64,000 bases of DNA from positions 51,833 to 115,832 of the forward strand of contig CAJVYQ010000007.1 of the NCBI GenBank assembly GCA_913009825.1, in the 5' to 3' direction. Source of the DNA: an uncultured Deferribacteres bacterium. Lineage in GTDB: Bacteria > Zhuqueibacterota > JdFR-76 > DREG01. Below are positions 25,637 to 35,767 of the stretch, piece after piece. The translations under genes were made by a program, and so were the position numbers. A model generated the notes under the pieces. That model worked only from the letters and a program-made list of their open reading frames with translations, had not been told where the DNA came from and ran no database searches. Each line of letters starts with the position of its first letter. Positions within the stretch are counted from its first letter, which is position 1.

Positions 25637-27265
25637 ATGAATATTTTTACCCTATTCGACTGGATTGTTATCGGCTTGTATTTCAGCGTGATTTTGGGAA
25701 TTGCCTGGTGGGTGATCCGTCAGAAGCAGGAATCTCCGGAAGATTACTTTCTGGCCGGGCGCCATGTGGGCTGGTTTGTCATCGGCGCATCTATTTTTGC
25801 TGCCAACATCGGTTCGGAACATATTGTCGGCCTGGCCGGGACGGCGGCCAAATCCGGCGTTGTGATGGGGAATTATGAACTGCACTCGTGGCTGGCTCTG
25901 CTTTTGGGCTGGGTATTTGTCCCGTTCTATTTAAGAAGCCATGTTTTCACCATGCCGGAATTTCTGGAAAAACGTTATTCGCCATCGACGCGCTGGTTTT
26001 TATCACTGGTTTCCCTTGTCGGCTACATTTTTACCAAAGTTTCGGTAACCGTTTACGCCGGCGCCGTTGTTTTCGAGACCCTGATGGGCGTTGAGTTCTG
26101 GACCGGCGCGCTTCTCGTTGTGATTATCACGGGGATTTATACTATTGTAGGCGGACTCCGGGCCGTTGTTTATACGGAAACGCTGCAGGCCATTGTGCTC
26201 ATTATCGGCTCGGTTACCGTAACCATTATGGGATTGGTGAAGATCGGCGGCTGGGATAACCTGATCGCCGTGGCGGGCAGCCAGCATTTCAACCTGTTTT
26301 TGCCGTTAAACGATCCGGATTTTCCCTGGCTGGGGATGGTACTGGCCGCCCCCATTGTGGGGTTGTGGTACTGGTGCACGGATCAATACATTGTGCAGCG
26401 GGTACTTGCGGCTCGGAATGAACAGCAGGCGCGCCGCGGCACCATTTTCGCCGCTTATTTAAAACTTTTGCCGTTCTTTATTTTTATCATTCCCGGTGTT
26501 ATTGCCTATGCACTGGCCAAATCGGGACAGCTTCAACTGGGCGAGGCGGATCAGGCATTTCCGGCTCTGGTGATGGCCTTGCTGCCCGCCGGTTTTCGCG
26601 GGTTGGTTGCCGGCGGCTTATTGGCTGCGCTCATGAGTTCGCTGGCCGCCGTGTTCAACTCCTGTTCCACACTGTTTACCATGGATATTTATAATAAATT
26701 TCGACCGCAGGCGCCGGAAAAGGAATTGGTGCGCATGGGCAGAATTGTCACGGGTGTGATTGTCATATTGGGCATCGCCTGGATTCCGGTGATGCAGATC
26801 ATTTCCGGCGAACTGTATCATTATCTGCAAAGTGTGCAGGCTTACATTGCGCCGCCCATTGCCGCCGTTTTTCTGCTGGGCATCTTCTGGAAGCGGATCA
26901 ACGCGGCAGGCGCTATCACCGCGCTGGTTAGCGGATTTATCATCGGCATGCTGCGGCTGGGGATGGAAATTTTCAAAGGTTCACTCACCGGTCATCCGGT
27001 GCTTTTCGCGTTTGCCGATGTAAATTTTCTCTATTTTGCCGTTTACCTGTTTCTGGTCAGTATCGGCCTGCTGGTAGGTGTTTCCTATATGACAAGTCCG
27101 CCCGCCGAAGAAAAAATCCGTGGCCTTACTTACGCCACTACTGTATCGGCGGATCGGCAAAAATCCCGTTCAACCTGGAAAGGGCGTGATGTGCTGCTTT
27201 CGGTTGTCGTTCTGATTATCATTGTATTGATTTTTATCTATTTCTCACCGGCAGGTATCGGGTAG
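25637..27265 (+). CDS. sodium:solute (sugar) symporter, SSS/SGLT family
   Basis: 542 residues with about 14 hydrophobic segments. SSS-family signatures are present: SPEDYFLAGRHVGWFVIGASIFAANIGSEH, YTETLQAIVL, LWYWCTDQYIVQRVLAARNEQQARRG and GGLLAALMSSLAAVFNS. The YWCTDQ(Y)IVQR segment is typical of the SGLT sugar branch. It imports a sugar with sodium across the inner membrane. Xylose isomerase is encoded 620 bp downstream on the same strand, so xylose is a reasonable guess for the substrate. An AGGAG site precedes the ATG. Confidence 0.88.
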   Translation: MNIFTLFDWIVIGLYFSVILGIAWWVIRQKQESPEDYFLAGRHVGWFVIGASIFAANIGSEHIVGLAGTAAKSGVVMGNYELHSWLALLLGWVFVPFYLRSHVFTMPEFLEKRYSPSTRWFLSLVSLVGYIFTKVSVTVYAGAVVFETLMGVEFWTGALLVVIITGIYTIVGGLRAVVYTETLQAIVLIIGSVTVTIMGLVKIGGWDNLIAVAGSQHFNLFLPLNDPDFPWLGMVLAAPIVGLWYWCTDQYIVQRVLAARNEQQARRGTIFAAYLKLLPFFIFIIPGVIAYALAKSGQLQLGEADQAFPALVMALLPAGFRGLVAGGLLAALMSSLAAVFNSCSTLFTMDIYNKFRPQAPEKELVRMGRIVTGVIVILGIAWIPVMQIISGELYHYLQSVQAYIAPPIAAVFLLGIFWKRINAAGAITALVSGFIIGMLRLGMEIFKGSLTGHPVLFAFADVNFLYFAVYLFLVSIGLLVGVSYMTSPPAEEKIRGLTYATTVSADRQKSRSTWKGRDVLLSVVVLIIIVLIFIYFSPAGIG

Positions 27266-27528
27266 AGGTCAGCGTTGAAATAAAATATTCCCGAAATTTT
27301 GATCTTTATTTGAACTGCACAATCCACGAAACTCACGAAAGGCTCTAAAGGTTTTATCTAACTTTTTTTTCGTGTTTTTTCGATTCTTTCGCGGGCTGCC
27401 GGAATGATAATATCGTGCGTATTTTCGGACAGACGCTAATTAAAATAAGTGATCTCAATTAAACCTCGGTTGAAAAGAAAGTTTAATTTGGAATTTCCAT
27501 CTTTACTTACAAAATTCAACTTGGCTTT
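27266..27528. repeat. gap between symporter and antitoxin remnant
   Basis: Contains a family C end, TTTTCGGACAGACGCTAATT, at about 27420-27439. No gene is seen. Confidence 0.4.
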
Positions 27529-27738
27529 CTGTTAATGCCAAAAAAGAAGTGCTCGATTTTGTTGATTTTTTGCAAAACCGTTATCAAATCTCCTCCGGGA
27601 AGGAAAAAGAAATCAAAATTAAATTTGTCTGAAGAAGCATCTGTCGGCTTGTGGAAGAGTCGCGATGAAATGCGGAACAGTAGAAGATGGGTTCGGAACC
27701 TGCGCAAACAAGAATGGGATAATTACGAAATAAGCTGA
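27529..27738 (+). pseudogene. frameshifted DUF2281-like antitoxin remnant
   Basis: One frame reads VNAKKEVLDFVDFLQNRYQI...KIKFV and stops at 27632; the next frame continues SEEASVGLWKSRDEMRNSRRW to a stop at 27738. Joined, they match the layout of DUF2281/VapB-like antitoxins (E-V-LDFVDFL followed by a W-(K/R)SR-M-S tail). A one-base shift near 27625 accounts for the break. No start codon and no toxin gene are seen, so this is a decayed gene. Confidence 0.6.
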
Positions 27739-27886
27739 TAACGAAGTTATAAAGCCGATTTTTACAAACGGTGAATTTTTGGATTTTCCCTGCGGTCTTT
27801 GTTCGGATTTTGGGCAAGAAATCAGGTGAGTCTCCTGTTGAAAAATCTGTTTGTGGCAGTGTCGGTAAAAAAGGAGAAATCGAATT

Positions 27887-29224
27887 ATGTCTGTAAACGT
27901 AACTGTCGGGGAAAAATCTTATTTTCCGGAAATTGAAAAGATAAACTACGAAGGTCCCGATTCACTGAACCCTTTGGCGTTTCGATACTATGACGAAAAC
28001 CGGGTGATCGCCGGAAAACCAATGGAGGATCATTTCCGCTTTGCCGTGGCGTATTGGCACACGTTGGGAGGAACCGGCGCGGATCCGTTCGGCCCCGGCA
28101 CCCATGTTCTGCCCTGGCTTTACGGCGCCGACTCCATGACCATCGCCCGGAATAAACTGGATGCGGCGTTTGAATTCATTACCAAATTGGGGGCGCCGTT
28201 CTACTGCTTTCACGATCGCGATCTGGCGCCGGAGGGAGGAAATGTCGCGGAATCGGAAAAGAACCTGCGCACCCTCGTTGGACTTGCCGGAGAAAAGCAG
28301 GAAGCTTCCGGCGTAAAACTGCTGTGGGGAACAGCCAATGTTTTTTCTCATCCCCGCTATATGAACGGTGCGGCAACCAATCCCGATTTTGCAATTCTTA
28401 CCCATGCGGCGGCACAGGTGAAAAGCGCCATCGATGCCACAATAGCGTTAGGCGGTGGAAATTATGTCTTCTGGGGTGGCCGGGAAGGATACTATTCCCT
28501 GCTGAATACGAATATGAAGCGGGAACTGGATCATCTGGGTATGTTTCTGCAAAAAGCCAGGAATTACGGTAGAAAAGCCGGTTTTACCGGCACGTTTTTG
28601 ATCGAACCGAAACCGATGGAACCCACCAAGCATCAATACGATTTTGATACGGCAACGGTGACCGGTTTTTTATATAAATATGGTCTTGCCGATGATTTTA
28701 AAATAAATATTGAAAATAACCATGCTACACTGGCGGGACACACTTTCGCCCACGAAGTTCAGACAGCGGTAAATGCCGGGCTTTTAGGCAGCCTGGATAT
28801 CAACCAGGGGGATCCGCACAACGGCTGGGACACCGATGAATTTCTCACCAATCTTTACGATGCGGTCGAGTTGATGTTAGTGTTGTTACAGCATGGCGGA
28901 ATCGGCAAAGGAGGGATGAATTTCGATGCGAAAACCCGCCGTAGCTCTACCGGTGCCGAAGACCTTTTCATCGCTCATATCAGTTCAATGGATACCCTTG
29001 CCCGTGCGCTGCTGATTGCGGATGATATTCTGCAGAATTCGGATTTTCTGAAAATGAAACGGGCACGCTACAGCAGCTACGATGCCGGTGCCGGCGCAGA
29101 TTTTGAACAGGGAAAATTCAATATTGACCAGTTGGCCGGATTAGCGGCCGAATACGGTGAGCCGAAACAGATCAGCGGCAAACAGGAGCTTTATCAACAG
29201 CTTATTAATAGATATATTAAATAA
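27887..29224 (+). CDS. xylA: xylose isomerase
   Basis: 445 residues, the length of the large (class II) family. Motifs: [30 protein letters not shown] (catalytic His), [48 protein letters not shown] and [20 protein letters not shown], with metal-binding Glu, His and Asp residues in place. It interconverts D-xylose and D-xylulose in the cytoplasm. A GGAG site precedes the ATG. With the SSS symporter upstream it forms a xylose uptake and entry unit; no xylulokinase is in the window. Confidence 0.95.
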   Translation: MSVNVTVGEKSYFPEIEKINYEGPDSLNPLAFRYYDENRVIAGKPMEDHFRFAVAYWHTLGGTGADPFGPGTHVLPWLYGADSMTIARNKLDAAFEFITKLGAPFYCFHDRDLAPEGGNVAESEKNLRTLVGLAGEKQEASGVKLLWGTANVFSHPRYMNGAATNPDFAILTHAAAQVKSAIDATIALGGGNYVFWGGREGYYSLLNTNMKRELDHLGMFLQKARNYGRKAGFTGTFLIEPKPMEPTKHQYDFDTATVTGFLYKYGLADDFKINIENNHATLAGHTFAHEVQTAVNAGLLGSLDINQGDPHNGWDTDEFLTNLYDAVELMLVLLQHGGIGKGGMNFDAKTRRSSTGAEDLFIAHISSMDTLARALLIADDILQNSDFLKMKRARYSSYDAGAGADFEQGKFNIDQLAGLAAEYGEPKQISGKQELYQQLINRYIK

Positions 29225-29304
29225 CCGGCGTTAGAAATTATAAAGAAGTTTACTTTTTTTAACTAACTTCGCATCAGGTCGCTTCAGCGTCCTTCCCTGT
29301 TTTA

Positions 29305-29326
29305 GCCCCGTAGTTCACTGCGGGGC
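29305..29326. terminator. GC-rich hairpin between convergent genes
   Basis: GCCCCG and CGGGGC pair around TAGTTCACTG between xylA and the glycosyltransferase operon, which converge here. There is no T run, so a terminator role is tentative. Confidence 0.35.
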
Positions 29327-29371
29327 GGTCTTTGAATCCCGGCTGCGGGGCGGGCTGCTTCCGGGGGCGGG

Positions 29372-30322
29372 CTATTCTTTTAGTCCCAGTGTTTGTTTGA
29401 TCTGAAAACTCTGTGTATCCTGCCTTTGCGCGGTAATCATCTCCCCTAACAAGCCAAGCGATATGAACTGCACACCCACAATAATAAGCAGAACGCCCAG
29501 AAACAAGAGCGGTCGGTTGCTCAGGTAGATTTTAAAAAAAATGCGCTGGTAAGCCAGGACGAGAGAAATAATACTGCCCAGTAAAAATGAGAACAAACCC
29601 AGCAATCCGAACAGATGCAGCGGCCTTTTGGTGTAGCGTGTCAAAAAAGTTACGGTGATCAGATCGAAAGCGCCGCGGGCGAATCGGGCGACGCCGAATT
29701 TGGATTGGCCGTATTTGCGCTCATGATGTTTCACCGGGATTTCGGTCACACGGAATCCGTTGTGATGCGCCAAAACAGGCAGGTAGCGGTGTAGTTCGCC
29801 GTAAATGTGAATGGAATCGATTACGTCTTTCCGGTAAGCTTTCAGGCCGCAGTTGAAATCGTGTAAGCGGATTCCACTGAAAAACGAGGTGAAAAAATTG
29901 TAGATTTTGGAAGTGTTTCTTTTCAGAAACGGATCGCGGCGTGTTTTTTTCCAGCCGGAAACAAGATCGTACCCTTCCTCTAATTTGGCGATGAGATTGG
30001 GGATTTCATCGGGATCGTCCTGCAAATCCGCATCGATGGTTACCACATAATCGCCGCTCACTTCCGCAAATCCCGCTGCCAGCGCCGCCGATTTCCCGTA
30101 ATTCCGGCGGAACTGAATCAGCTTTACCCGGTTGTCGCGCCCATGGATCTCTTCAATGACCATCGCCGACCCGTCGGTGGAACCGTCATCTATGAACATC
30201 ATCTCATAATCGCCGCTCAATTTGGTGGCGGCTCCGAGCAGTCCTTCATACAACTCTTTCAACGACTCCCGTTCATTAAGGAAAGGAACAATAATTGAAA
30301 TTTTTGTTTTTTCGCCCGTCAT
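29372..30322 (-). CDS. family 2 glycosyltransferase, DPM1/ArnC-like
   Basis: 316 residues. GT-A motifs: ISIIVPFLNERESL, FIDDGSTDGS, RRNYGKSAALAAGF, TIDADLQDDPDEI and FNCGLKAYRKDV. Two membrane helices at about 237-260 and 273-297 anchor it to the inner membrane. This is the type that moves a sugar from a nucleotide to a polyprenyl phosphate or lipid. Its start overlaps the DUF4292 gene by four bases, so it is the last gene of a three-gene operon. The substrate is not evident. Confidence 0.88.
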   Translation of the reverse strand: MTGEKTKISIIVPFLNERESLKELYEGLLGAATKLSGDYEMMFIDDGSTDGSAMVIEEIHGRDNRVKLIQFRRNYGKSAALAAGFAEVSGDYVVTIDADLQDDPDEIPNLIAKLEEGYDLVSGWKKTRRDPFLKRNTSKIYNFFTSFFSGIRLHDFNCGLKAYRKDVIDSIHIYGELHRYLPVLAHHNGFRVTEIPVKHHERKYGQSKFGVARFARGAFDLITVTFLTRYTKRPLHLFGLLGLFSFLLGSIISLVLAYQRIFFKIYLSNRPLLFLGVLLIIVGVQFISLGLLGEMITAQRQDTQSFQIKQTLGLKE

Positions 30323-31158
30323 TTTTTCGCTTTGGCTAAATGAATAATCTTCACATCTTTGGGATATTTTATTTTGAACCTGTTGTTGGGGAATTTCTTG
30401 TTGACCTGCATGCGGGTATAAAATAGCGAAAGCCGTTCTTTGGGATTTTCCCGGCTAATCTGAACATGCCGCGGCATCCTGATATTTTTAAAACGCCGGA
30501 ACTGCCTGAATGTACAGAGGGTCGTATCTCCGTCGCTTCCGTTGAAAAGAACGTATTGCAAAAAAACCTGTTTGTCCGGTGCGGCAATATATTTTCGTTT
30601 ATCCGTTTTCGTTTGAATGAAGTAAGTGAAATTTCCGTCTTCTGCCATGTAGTGTAAAGAATCCAATTCCGTTGCGGAGACAGTGAGCATATCCGGCAGC
30701 CGGGGCAAACCCAAAACCGCTTCAAACAGATTTTCCGTCCGCAAACCGATCCCTATCAGGCTGTTTAACGGTACGTTGCCGCCTTCGCTTTCAGACAAAC
30801 TTTTTTCGCGGATATTGTAAATTTGTACCCGGTTGCCGGTGATCAACAAGCTGCCGACCGGCACGCCAAATGCAGCCTGAAGCTTCACCAAAAGTGAATC
30901 TGGCCGGCGGTAATAAATGGTTGCATTTCCCTGGAATCCTTCGACGGGTGATTCGATGGTCAGGTGTGCTTTCCCCTCAAACGATTCGATCTCCTGCCCG
31001 TGTTGCAGGGCTGTGTAAAACAGGGAGACCGGATGGGAGCGGTAAAAATCCGTTTTACTGCCGCCGGTGAACGGAGCGCAGGAGACAAAAAACAGCAGAC
31101 TCAGAACCGGCAAAAATGACCGAAAAGAACGAGTAACGGGAGCAAAAACGGACTTCAC
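30319..31158 (-). CDS. DUF4292 lipoprotein, LolB-like fold
   Basis: 279 residues with a lipoprotein signal ending in FFVSC at about residue 27. The body (SFEGKAHLTIESP, NATIYYRRPDSLLVKL, GSLLITGNRVQIYN) matches the DUF4292 family, which shares the LolA/LolB half-barrel fold and is found mainly in the FCB group. A role in outer-membrane lipid or lipoprotein handling is inferred from the fold. It follows the TPR lipoprotein gene by two bases and overlaps the glycosyltransferase gene. Confidence 0.8.
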   Translation of the reverse strand: MKSVFAPVTRSFRSFLPVLSLLFFVSCAPFTGGSKTDFYRSHPVSLFYTALQHGQEIESFEGKAHLTIESPVEGFQGNATIYYRRPDSLLVKLQAAFGVPVGSLLITGNRVQIYNIREKSLSESEGGNVPLNSLIGIGLRTENLFEAVLGLPRLPDMLTVSATELDSLHYMAEDGNFTYFIQTKTDKRKYIAAPDKQVFLQYVLFNGSDGDTTLCTFRQFRRFKNIRMPRHVQISRENPKERLSLFYTRMQVNKKFPNNRFKIKYPKDVKIIHLAKAKK

Positions 31159-31160
31159 GC

Positions 31161-33077
31161 TTATTTCCCTTCTGACTCCAGTTTCATCTGAATGGCTTCA
31201 TTTTTCGGATCTTCCTTCAGGGCTTTTTCCCAGTAATTCCGCGCTTTTTTTACATTGCCCAGTTTTTTATAAATGTCGCCCAAATGATCCAGCACTTCCG
31301 CACCAGGCTCTCGTATGTCGATGGATTTTTGCACATATTTGAGTGCGGTTTTGTAATCCCCTGTCTTAAAATTAATCCAGCCCAGCGTGTCCCAATAAGC
31401 GCCGTTGGTTGAATCGTTGGCGATGGCTTTTTTCGCCATCCTCAATGCAGTTTGTAACCGTTCGTTTCGAACCGATAAACTGTAAGCGTAATTATTCAAA
31501 ACAATGGCATTGTTGGAATCCAGCTCCAGCGCCCGCTGATATAACGGTTCGGATTGAGTGAAAGTTTTTTGCGTATCGTAAATAGAGGCCAACGTGAGGA
31601 TCGCATTGAGGTTTTTCGGATTCTTGTTTAAAACCTGTTTGCTGATATCGATGGCATCATCATAATCTTCTGTTTGTAAATAGATATTGGCCAGAAATAG
31701 CTTGACCTGATCGTTATCCGGTTGTTTTTGCAGCACTTCCCGGCAAAGACGGATGCTTTCGTTGTAGCTTTTCAAATTGTAGTAGATGTTGGCCAGTTGC
31801 ATTTTGGTTTGAATATCGTTGGGATTCAGTTGGATGGCGCGGTTGAAAGCATTGATCGCTTTCTGCTGAAATCCCATCTGATTTAAGACGTTGCCCAGAA
31901 AACTATGCACGAAATAATTATTCGGAAACTTTTTTGCCGCCTTTTCGAAAACAACTTTCGCAGAATCCAGTTCGTTCTTCCCGACTAAAATTTGCCCCAT
32001 CAGCATCCATTGACGGGGATATTTGTCGTTTAATTTGATCACTTCCCGGATGTTTTTTTCCGCTTCATCCAGTTCGTGATGCTCTAATTGAATACGGGAC
32101 AGGGAATAATAAGCGCGCCAGTCATCGGGGAAATCTTTAATCAGCGAGATGTAATGTTGCTCCGCCGTACTGGTGTCTCCTTTGGCCAGTGAAAGTTCCG
32201 CCAGACGAAGTCGGGCAAAATAATCGGAAGAATCCGCCGCGACTCTCTGACTGTACAATTGTAGCGCCTTGTCCCACTGCTCGCGCGCGGAATACAGCTC
32301 GACCAACCCTTCACGGACTTTTTCAAAACCCTCATTCGCTTTCATTGCATTCTCGTAGGCCTGGATTGCAGCCGTGGTATCTTTGGCCAGCTCGTAAGAA
32401 TAGGCAATACCCAAATAGGCATCCTCGCTCATCGGTTCCTGTGTCAGTAATTCCTGAAAAGTTTTTCGTGCATCCTCAAAATTTCTGCTTTCCAGGTATA
32501 AATTGCCGATTTTAATCAGTACATCCGGATTGAACCCTTCAATCTTGTAAATCTTTCGAAATTCACGGATCGCTTTGTCCTTTTTTTGCGTGATCAGGTA
32601 AAGTGTCGCCAGTTTATAATGGATATCCGGATTGGTGGAATCAATTTGCGCAATCTTTTCATATTGTTGCATGGCCAGATTCATATTTCTGGTCTGTGTA
32701 TATAGAGACGCCAACATTTGCCGGTTTTCAATATTATTCGGGTCCATTCGAATCGCTTTTCTTAGTGTAATGATTGCCGCTTCCGGCCGGCGCAAATTGG
32801 TATAAGCCTCGCCGATGGAACCGAGAATTGTTGCCGATGTGGAATCATAAAGATGTGCTTCCTGGAATGCCAAAAAAGCCGCAATCCAATCGCCGTTGCC
32901 GCTTGCCACCACACCATCCATATATCGTGAAGCTGCCTTGGGATTGTAGGAAACCGAGTCTTTCTTCGCTTCGTTCCGTATTTCTTTTTTGGCAACCGTA
33001 TCCACCGGTTTGGTACCGGCACATCCCAAAACGGAAACCGCAGCCAATAAAATAAAAACAGAAATCTTATTTTGCAT
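31161..33077 (-). CDS. TPR-repeat lipoprotein
   Basis: 638 residues. The N-terminus is a lipoprotein signal with lipobox VLGC (residue 19). From about residue 45 to the end it consists of tetratricopeptide repeats of 34 residues (for example P-N-A...LGNVLNQMGFQQKAINAFNRAI; LGDIYKKLGNVKKARNYWEKAL), around 15 in all. It is probably a periplasmic-facing scaffold for an envelope complex. It is the first gene of the operon with DUF4292 and the glycosyltransferase, an order I associate with FCB genomes. Confidence 0.88.
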   Translation of the reverse strand: MQNKISVFILLAAVSVLGCAGTKPVDTVAKKEIRNEAKKDSVSYNPKAASRYMDGVVASGNGDWIAAFLAFQEAHLYDSTSATILGSIGEAYTNLRRPEAAIITLRKAIRMDPNNIENRQMLASLYTQTRNMNLAMQQYEKIAQIDSTNPDIHYKLATLYLITQKKDKAIREFRKIYKIEGFNPDVLIKIGNLYLESRNFEDARKTFQELLTQEPMSEDAYLGIAYSYELAKDTTAAIQAYENAMKANEGFEKVREGLVELYSAREQWDKALQLYSQRVAADSSDYFARLRLAELSLAKGDTSTAEQHYISLIKDFPDDWRAYYSLSRIQLEHHELDEAEKNIREVIKLNDKYPRQWMLMGQILVGKNELDSAKVVFEKAAKKFPNNYFVHSFLGNVLNQMGFQQKAINAFNRAIQLNPNDIQTKMQLANIYYNLKSYNESIRLCREVLQKQPDNDQVKLFLANIYLQTEDYDDAIDISKQVLNKNPKNLNAILTLASIYDTQKTFTQSEPLYQRALELDSNNAIVLNNYAYSLSVRNERLQTALRMAKKAIANDSTNGAYWDTLGWINFKTGDYKTALKYVQKSIDIREPGAEVLDHLGDIYKKLGNVKKARNYWEKALKEDPKNEAIQMKLESEGK

Positions 33078-33449
33078 GTTTACACCAAATTTTAATTAAA
33101 AAATACACCCGTAACTGTAAATAATTTCATCAAAATAAATATCATTATCCGCAAAAAATATATGATTATTTTATTTGAATAACAAGTTAAAATATTATTG
33201 CATGAAATTACATAAATTACCCGCAGAATAGAATAGAGTCTGTCCGAAAACCCATTCAAGCCTGTTATTCCGGCACGTTTTTGACCGGGATCTTTCCATC
33301 CTAAGCACAAGATTCCCGATAGAATCATTTCGGGAATGACAGAAAAGATGGTTTTCGGACAGACTCCGGAATAATAATTCAACAATCACCTGGGAAATCG
33401 GACAAAATCCGTAGAGATTACCCGGCAATAATCCGCTTATTGAAAATAT
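33078..33449. repeat. gap with family C element
   Basis: A family C element spans 33236-33366. The AT-rich 33078-33235 probably holds the promoter of the minus-strand TPR operon; no box is clear enough to name. Confidence 0.5.
33236..33366. repeat. family C palindromic element, copy 1
   Basis: Perfect terminal inverted repeats GAGTCTGTCCGAAAACC and complement. The interior includes GTTATTCCGGCAC and CGGGAATGACAG arms. A second copy is at 38434-38611; single ends are at about 15208 and 27420. Confidence 0.8.
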
Positions 33450-33602
33450 TGTCCAGACGATATCGGGAATTCAATCGGTTCACGCACCGTCCAGTGGAAT
33501 AGCAGAGATAATATGGGACATAAAGTGAGTTCCGGTGTCTATTTCTACAAAATTAAAGCCGGATTTTTTACCGCAATCAAGAAGATGATCTTGTGGCGGT
33601 GA
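33450..33602 (+). pseudogene. remnant of an exported protein's C-terminal sorting domain
   Basis: The frame ending at the TGA at 33600 reads TVQWNSRDNMGHKVSSGVYF, then YKIKAGFFTAIKKMILWR. This is the last third of a FlgD-like/type IX sorting domain (W-D...G..V.SGVYFY.L.AG....KKM.L.R). Nothing coherent is encoded upstream. A good terminator follows, so the 3' end of a former gene has survived while its body was lost. Confidence 0.7.
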
Positions 33603-33628
33603 TTTTCGTATTGTCCTGTTGTAAATTA

Positions 33629-33660
33629 GGAAGCGGTGTTTTTTGCCGCTTCCTTTTTTT
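33629..33660 (+). terminator. rho-independent terminator of the lost gene
   Basis: GGAAGCGG and CCGCTTCC form a perfect 8-bp stem around GTGTTTTTTG and are followed by seven T. Confidence 0.85.
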
Positions 33661-33767
33661 GCTTTGGGGCGAACACTTTTTCACTAAATTTTAAATTACT
33701 AATTCTCTCCGTATTTCACAGTTTTCCCTTGCGAAAGTAAAATATATTTTCCAAATTAAATTTGCAT

Positions 33768-33915
33768 CTAATTTGAGCGATTCTAATATCATTCCGTAGG
33801 AATCTTGTTGGTTTAGTGCACGGAACCAACAAGATTCTTTCCCGCTGTGGTCGGGCAGGCAGAATGACAAAACTCTTTGGGTGGTTGTTTTAAGCTGAGA
33901 ATCGCTCAATTTAGG
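33768..33915. repeat. family A variant element, copy 5
   Basis: Ends CTAATTTGAGCGATTCT and AGAATCGCTCAATTTAG. The interior holds CATTCCGTAGGAATCTTGTT and AACAAGATTCTTTCCCGC, and AAACAACCACCCAAAGAG on the complementary strand; it is a reversed relative of 24713-24842. Confidence 0.7.
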
Positions 33916-34018
33916 TAAAAGTTGCAAATTTTTTATCATCAGATCATTTTTAGGGGATATCACACCGATGTTAATAATCTGTCTGTTGATATCTTTCACA
34001 TAAAAAAGGAGAAGGCAA

Positions 34019-35197
34019 ATGGCAAAATTAGATTTTATTAAGCATGACCTTAAAAATCTGAAGGAACAGGGCTTATTGATCAAAATTCGCACTATCGAAA
34101 GTCCTCAGGGCGCATGGATTATTGTGGATGGTAAAAAAGTACTCAACATGTGTTCGAATAATTATCTCGGTTTTGGAAATCATGAAAAACTGCGGGAGGC
34201 GGCCAAGAAAGGTTTGGATGAATATGGTGTGGGGCCAACCGCGGTTCGAACCATTGCCGGAACCATGACTCTGCACAATGTACTGGAAGAAAAATTAGCA
34301 AAATTCAAAGGTGCGGAAGCGGCCATCTCGTTTCAATCCGGTTTTGCGGCGAATCTTTCTGCCATTCCCAGCCTGGTTGGCAAAGAGGATCTGATCTTTT
34401 CAGACGCATTGAATCACGCTTCAATCATCGATGGCTGCCGGCTTTCCCGGGCAAAAATTGTCCGTTATGATCACTGCAAGCCGGAATCCCTGCGGGAAAG
34501 GTTGGCGGAATATAAAGATCATCCCGGAAAAAAATTGATGATAACCGATGGCGTGTTCAGTATGGACGGGGATATTGCGCCGCTCGACAAACTGGTTGCG
34601 GTTGCTGAGGAATACGACATTATGACCATGGTTGACGATGCCCATGGCGAAGGCGTTTTAGGTCGGGATGGACGTGGAATTGTCGATCATTTTGACTTAC
34701 ACGGACGGGTCGATGTGGAAGTTGGCACCTTGTCCAAAGCTTTTGGCGTGGTTGGCGGCTTTGTTGCGGGCAGGAAAGAGATTATCGATTATCTGCATCA
34801 AAAAGCCAGACCGTTTCTGTTTTCCAGCGCCGTTACACCGCCGGATGTTGCTGCCTGTATCGCTGCTGTGGATATTTTAAGTGAGTCCGGTGAGTTGGTG
34901 GAAGTGTTATGGGCCAATGCAGAATATTTTAAAACCAAAATGAAGCACATGGGTTTCGATCTTGGTTTCAGTCAAACACCGATTACACCGGTGATCATCG
35001 GCGATGCTAAAATAGCTTCTCGGTTCAGTTCCCGCTTGTTTGATGAAGGCATTTTTGCCCAGTCCATCGGTTTCCCAACTGTGGCGCGCGGCAAAGCCCG
35101 GATCCGTGTGATGATTTCCGCCAGCCATTCGCGGGAGGATCTGGATTTTGGCGCGATAACGTTTGGCAAAACAGGCAAAGAATTAGGTGTGATATAG
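34019..35197 (+). CDS. kbl: glycine C-acetyltransferase (Kbl)-like oxoamine synthase
   Basis: 392 residues, PLP-dependent alpha-oxoamine synthase fold. [29 protein letters not shown] substrate loop, [26 protein letters not shown] and the PLP lysine in GTLSKAFG (about residue 240) are all present. The most likely reaction is 2-amino-3-ketobutyrate plus CoA to glycine plus acetyl-CoA in threonine breakdown. Serine palmitoyltransferase or 8-amino-7-oxononanoate synthase activity cannot be excluded, and no threonine dehydrogenase or bio genes are near. A strong AAGGAGAAGG site precedes the ATG. Confidence 0.82.
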   Translation: MAKLDFIKHDLKNLKEQGLLIKIRTIESPQGAWIIVDGKKVLNMCSNNYLGFGNHEKLREAAKKGLDEYGVGPTAVRTIAGTMTLHNVLEEKLAKFKGAEAAISFQSGFAANLSAIPSLVGKEDLIFSDALNHASIIDGCRLSRAKIVRYDHCKPESLRERLAEYKDHPGKKLMITDGVFSMDGDIAPLDKLVAVAEEYDIMTMVDDAHGEGVLGRDGRGIVDHFDLHGRVDVEVGTLSKAFGVVGGFVAGRKEIIDYLHQKARPFLFSSAVTPPDVAACIAAVDILSESGELVEVLWANAEYFKTKMKHMGFDLGFSQTPITPVIIGDAKIASRFSSRLFDEGIFAQSIGFPTVARGKARIRVMISASHSREDLDFGAITFGKTGKELGVI

Positions 35198-35767
35198 TCG
35201 GTTCGGGGCCGGCGTGCAAGCCCGGCCCCGGCCTGGCATTGATGTCCGGGCGAAAATTCCGCATCAATTTTAATTTACGCTCTAAAGATCGTGGTTAGGA
35301 AATAATTTTCCCTTTTCATTGCCACGAGCTTTCCCCGTAGGGATGGCTTTGCCAGGCTTGTGGTAGATTGGTAATCGCTCTTCTGCGGGCTTTGGCCCAA
35401 AAAGCAGATTATTTTTCATATTCTCTTCAGTCAAAAAAATTGAGGTTGGAAGGGGGAGGATCCCATATTTTCAACGGATTAAAATATTACCCAATTTGTA
35501 ACACTTTAGTATTTTGAAAAATTACAATCATCCGGCATTTTGTCATTCCCGAATGCTTTTATCGGGAATCCATTTTCCGGATTAATGTGGATTCCCGCTT
35601 GAATCATGCGGGAATGACAATTTCGCGTGTCGTACCGGAAAAGCGAAATGGAACAATTGTTTCAAAGAACTAAAATGTTACCCCAATTTCCAATTTTATA
35701 TCTCCCATATTACTGCAAACCTGTTTTCTCATTTCCCCACCGTTATCTGCTTCCCAACCTGCTCTGC
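35198..35767. repeat. gap with hairpin and family B element
   Basis: A GGGGCCGG/CCGGCCCC hairpin follows the Kbl gene at about 35204-35228 without a T run. A family B element lies at 35497-35683, its interior carrying GTCATTCCCG...CGGGAATGAC arms. No gene is seen. Confidence 0.55.
35497..35683. repeat. family B palindromic element, copy 3
   Basis: Left end TGTAACACTTTAGTATTTTG, right end CAAAGAACTAAAATGTTAC. Confidence 0.75.
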
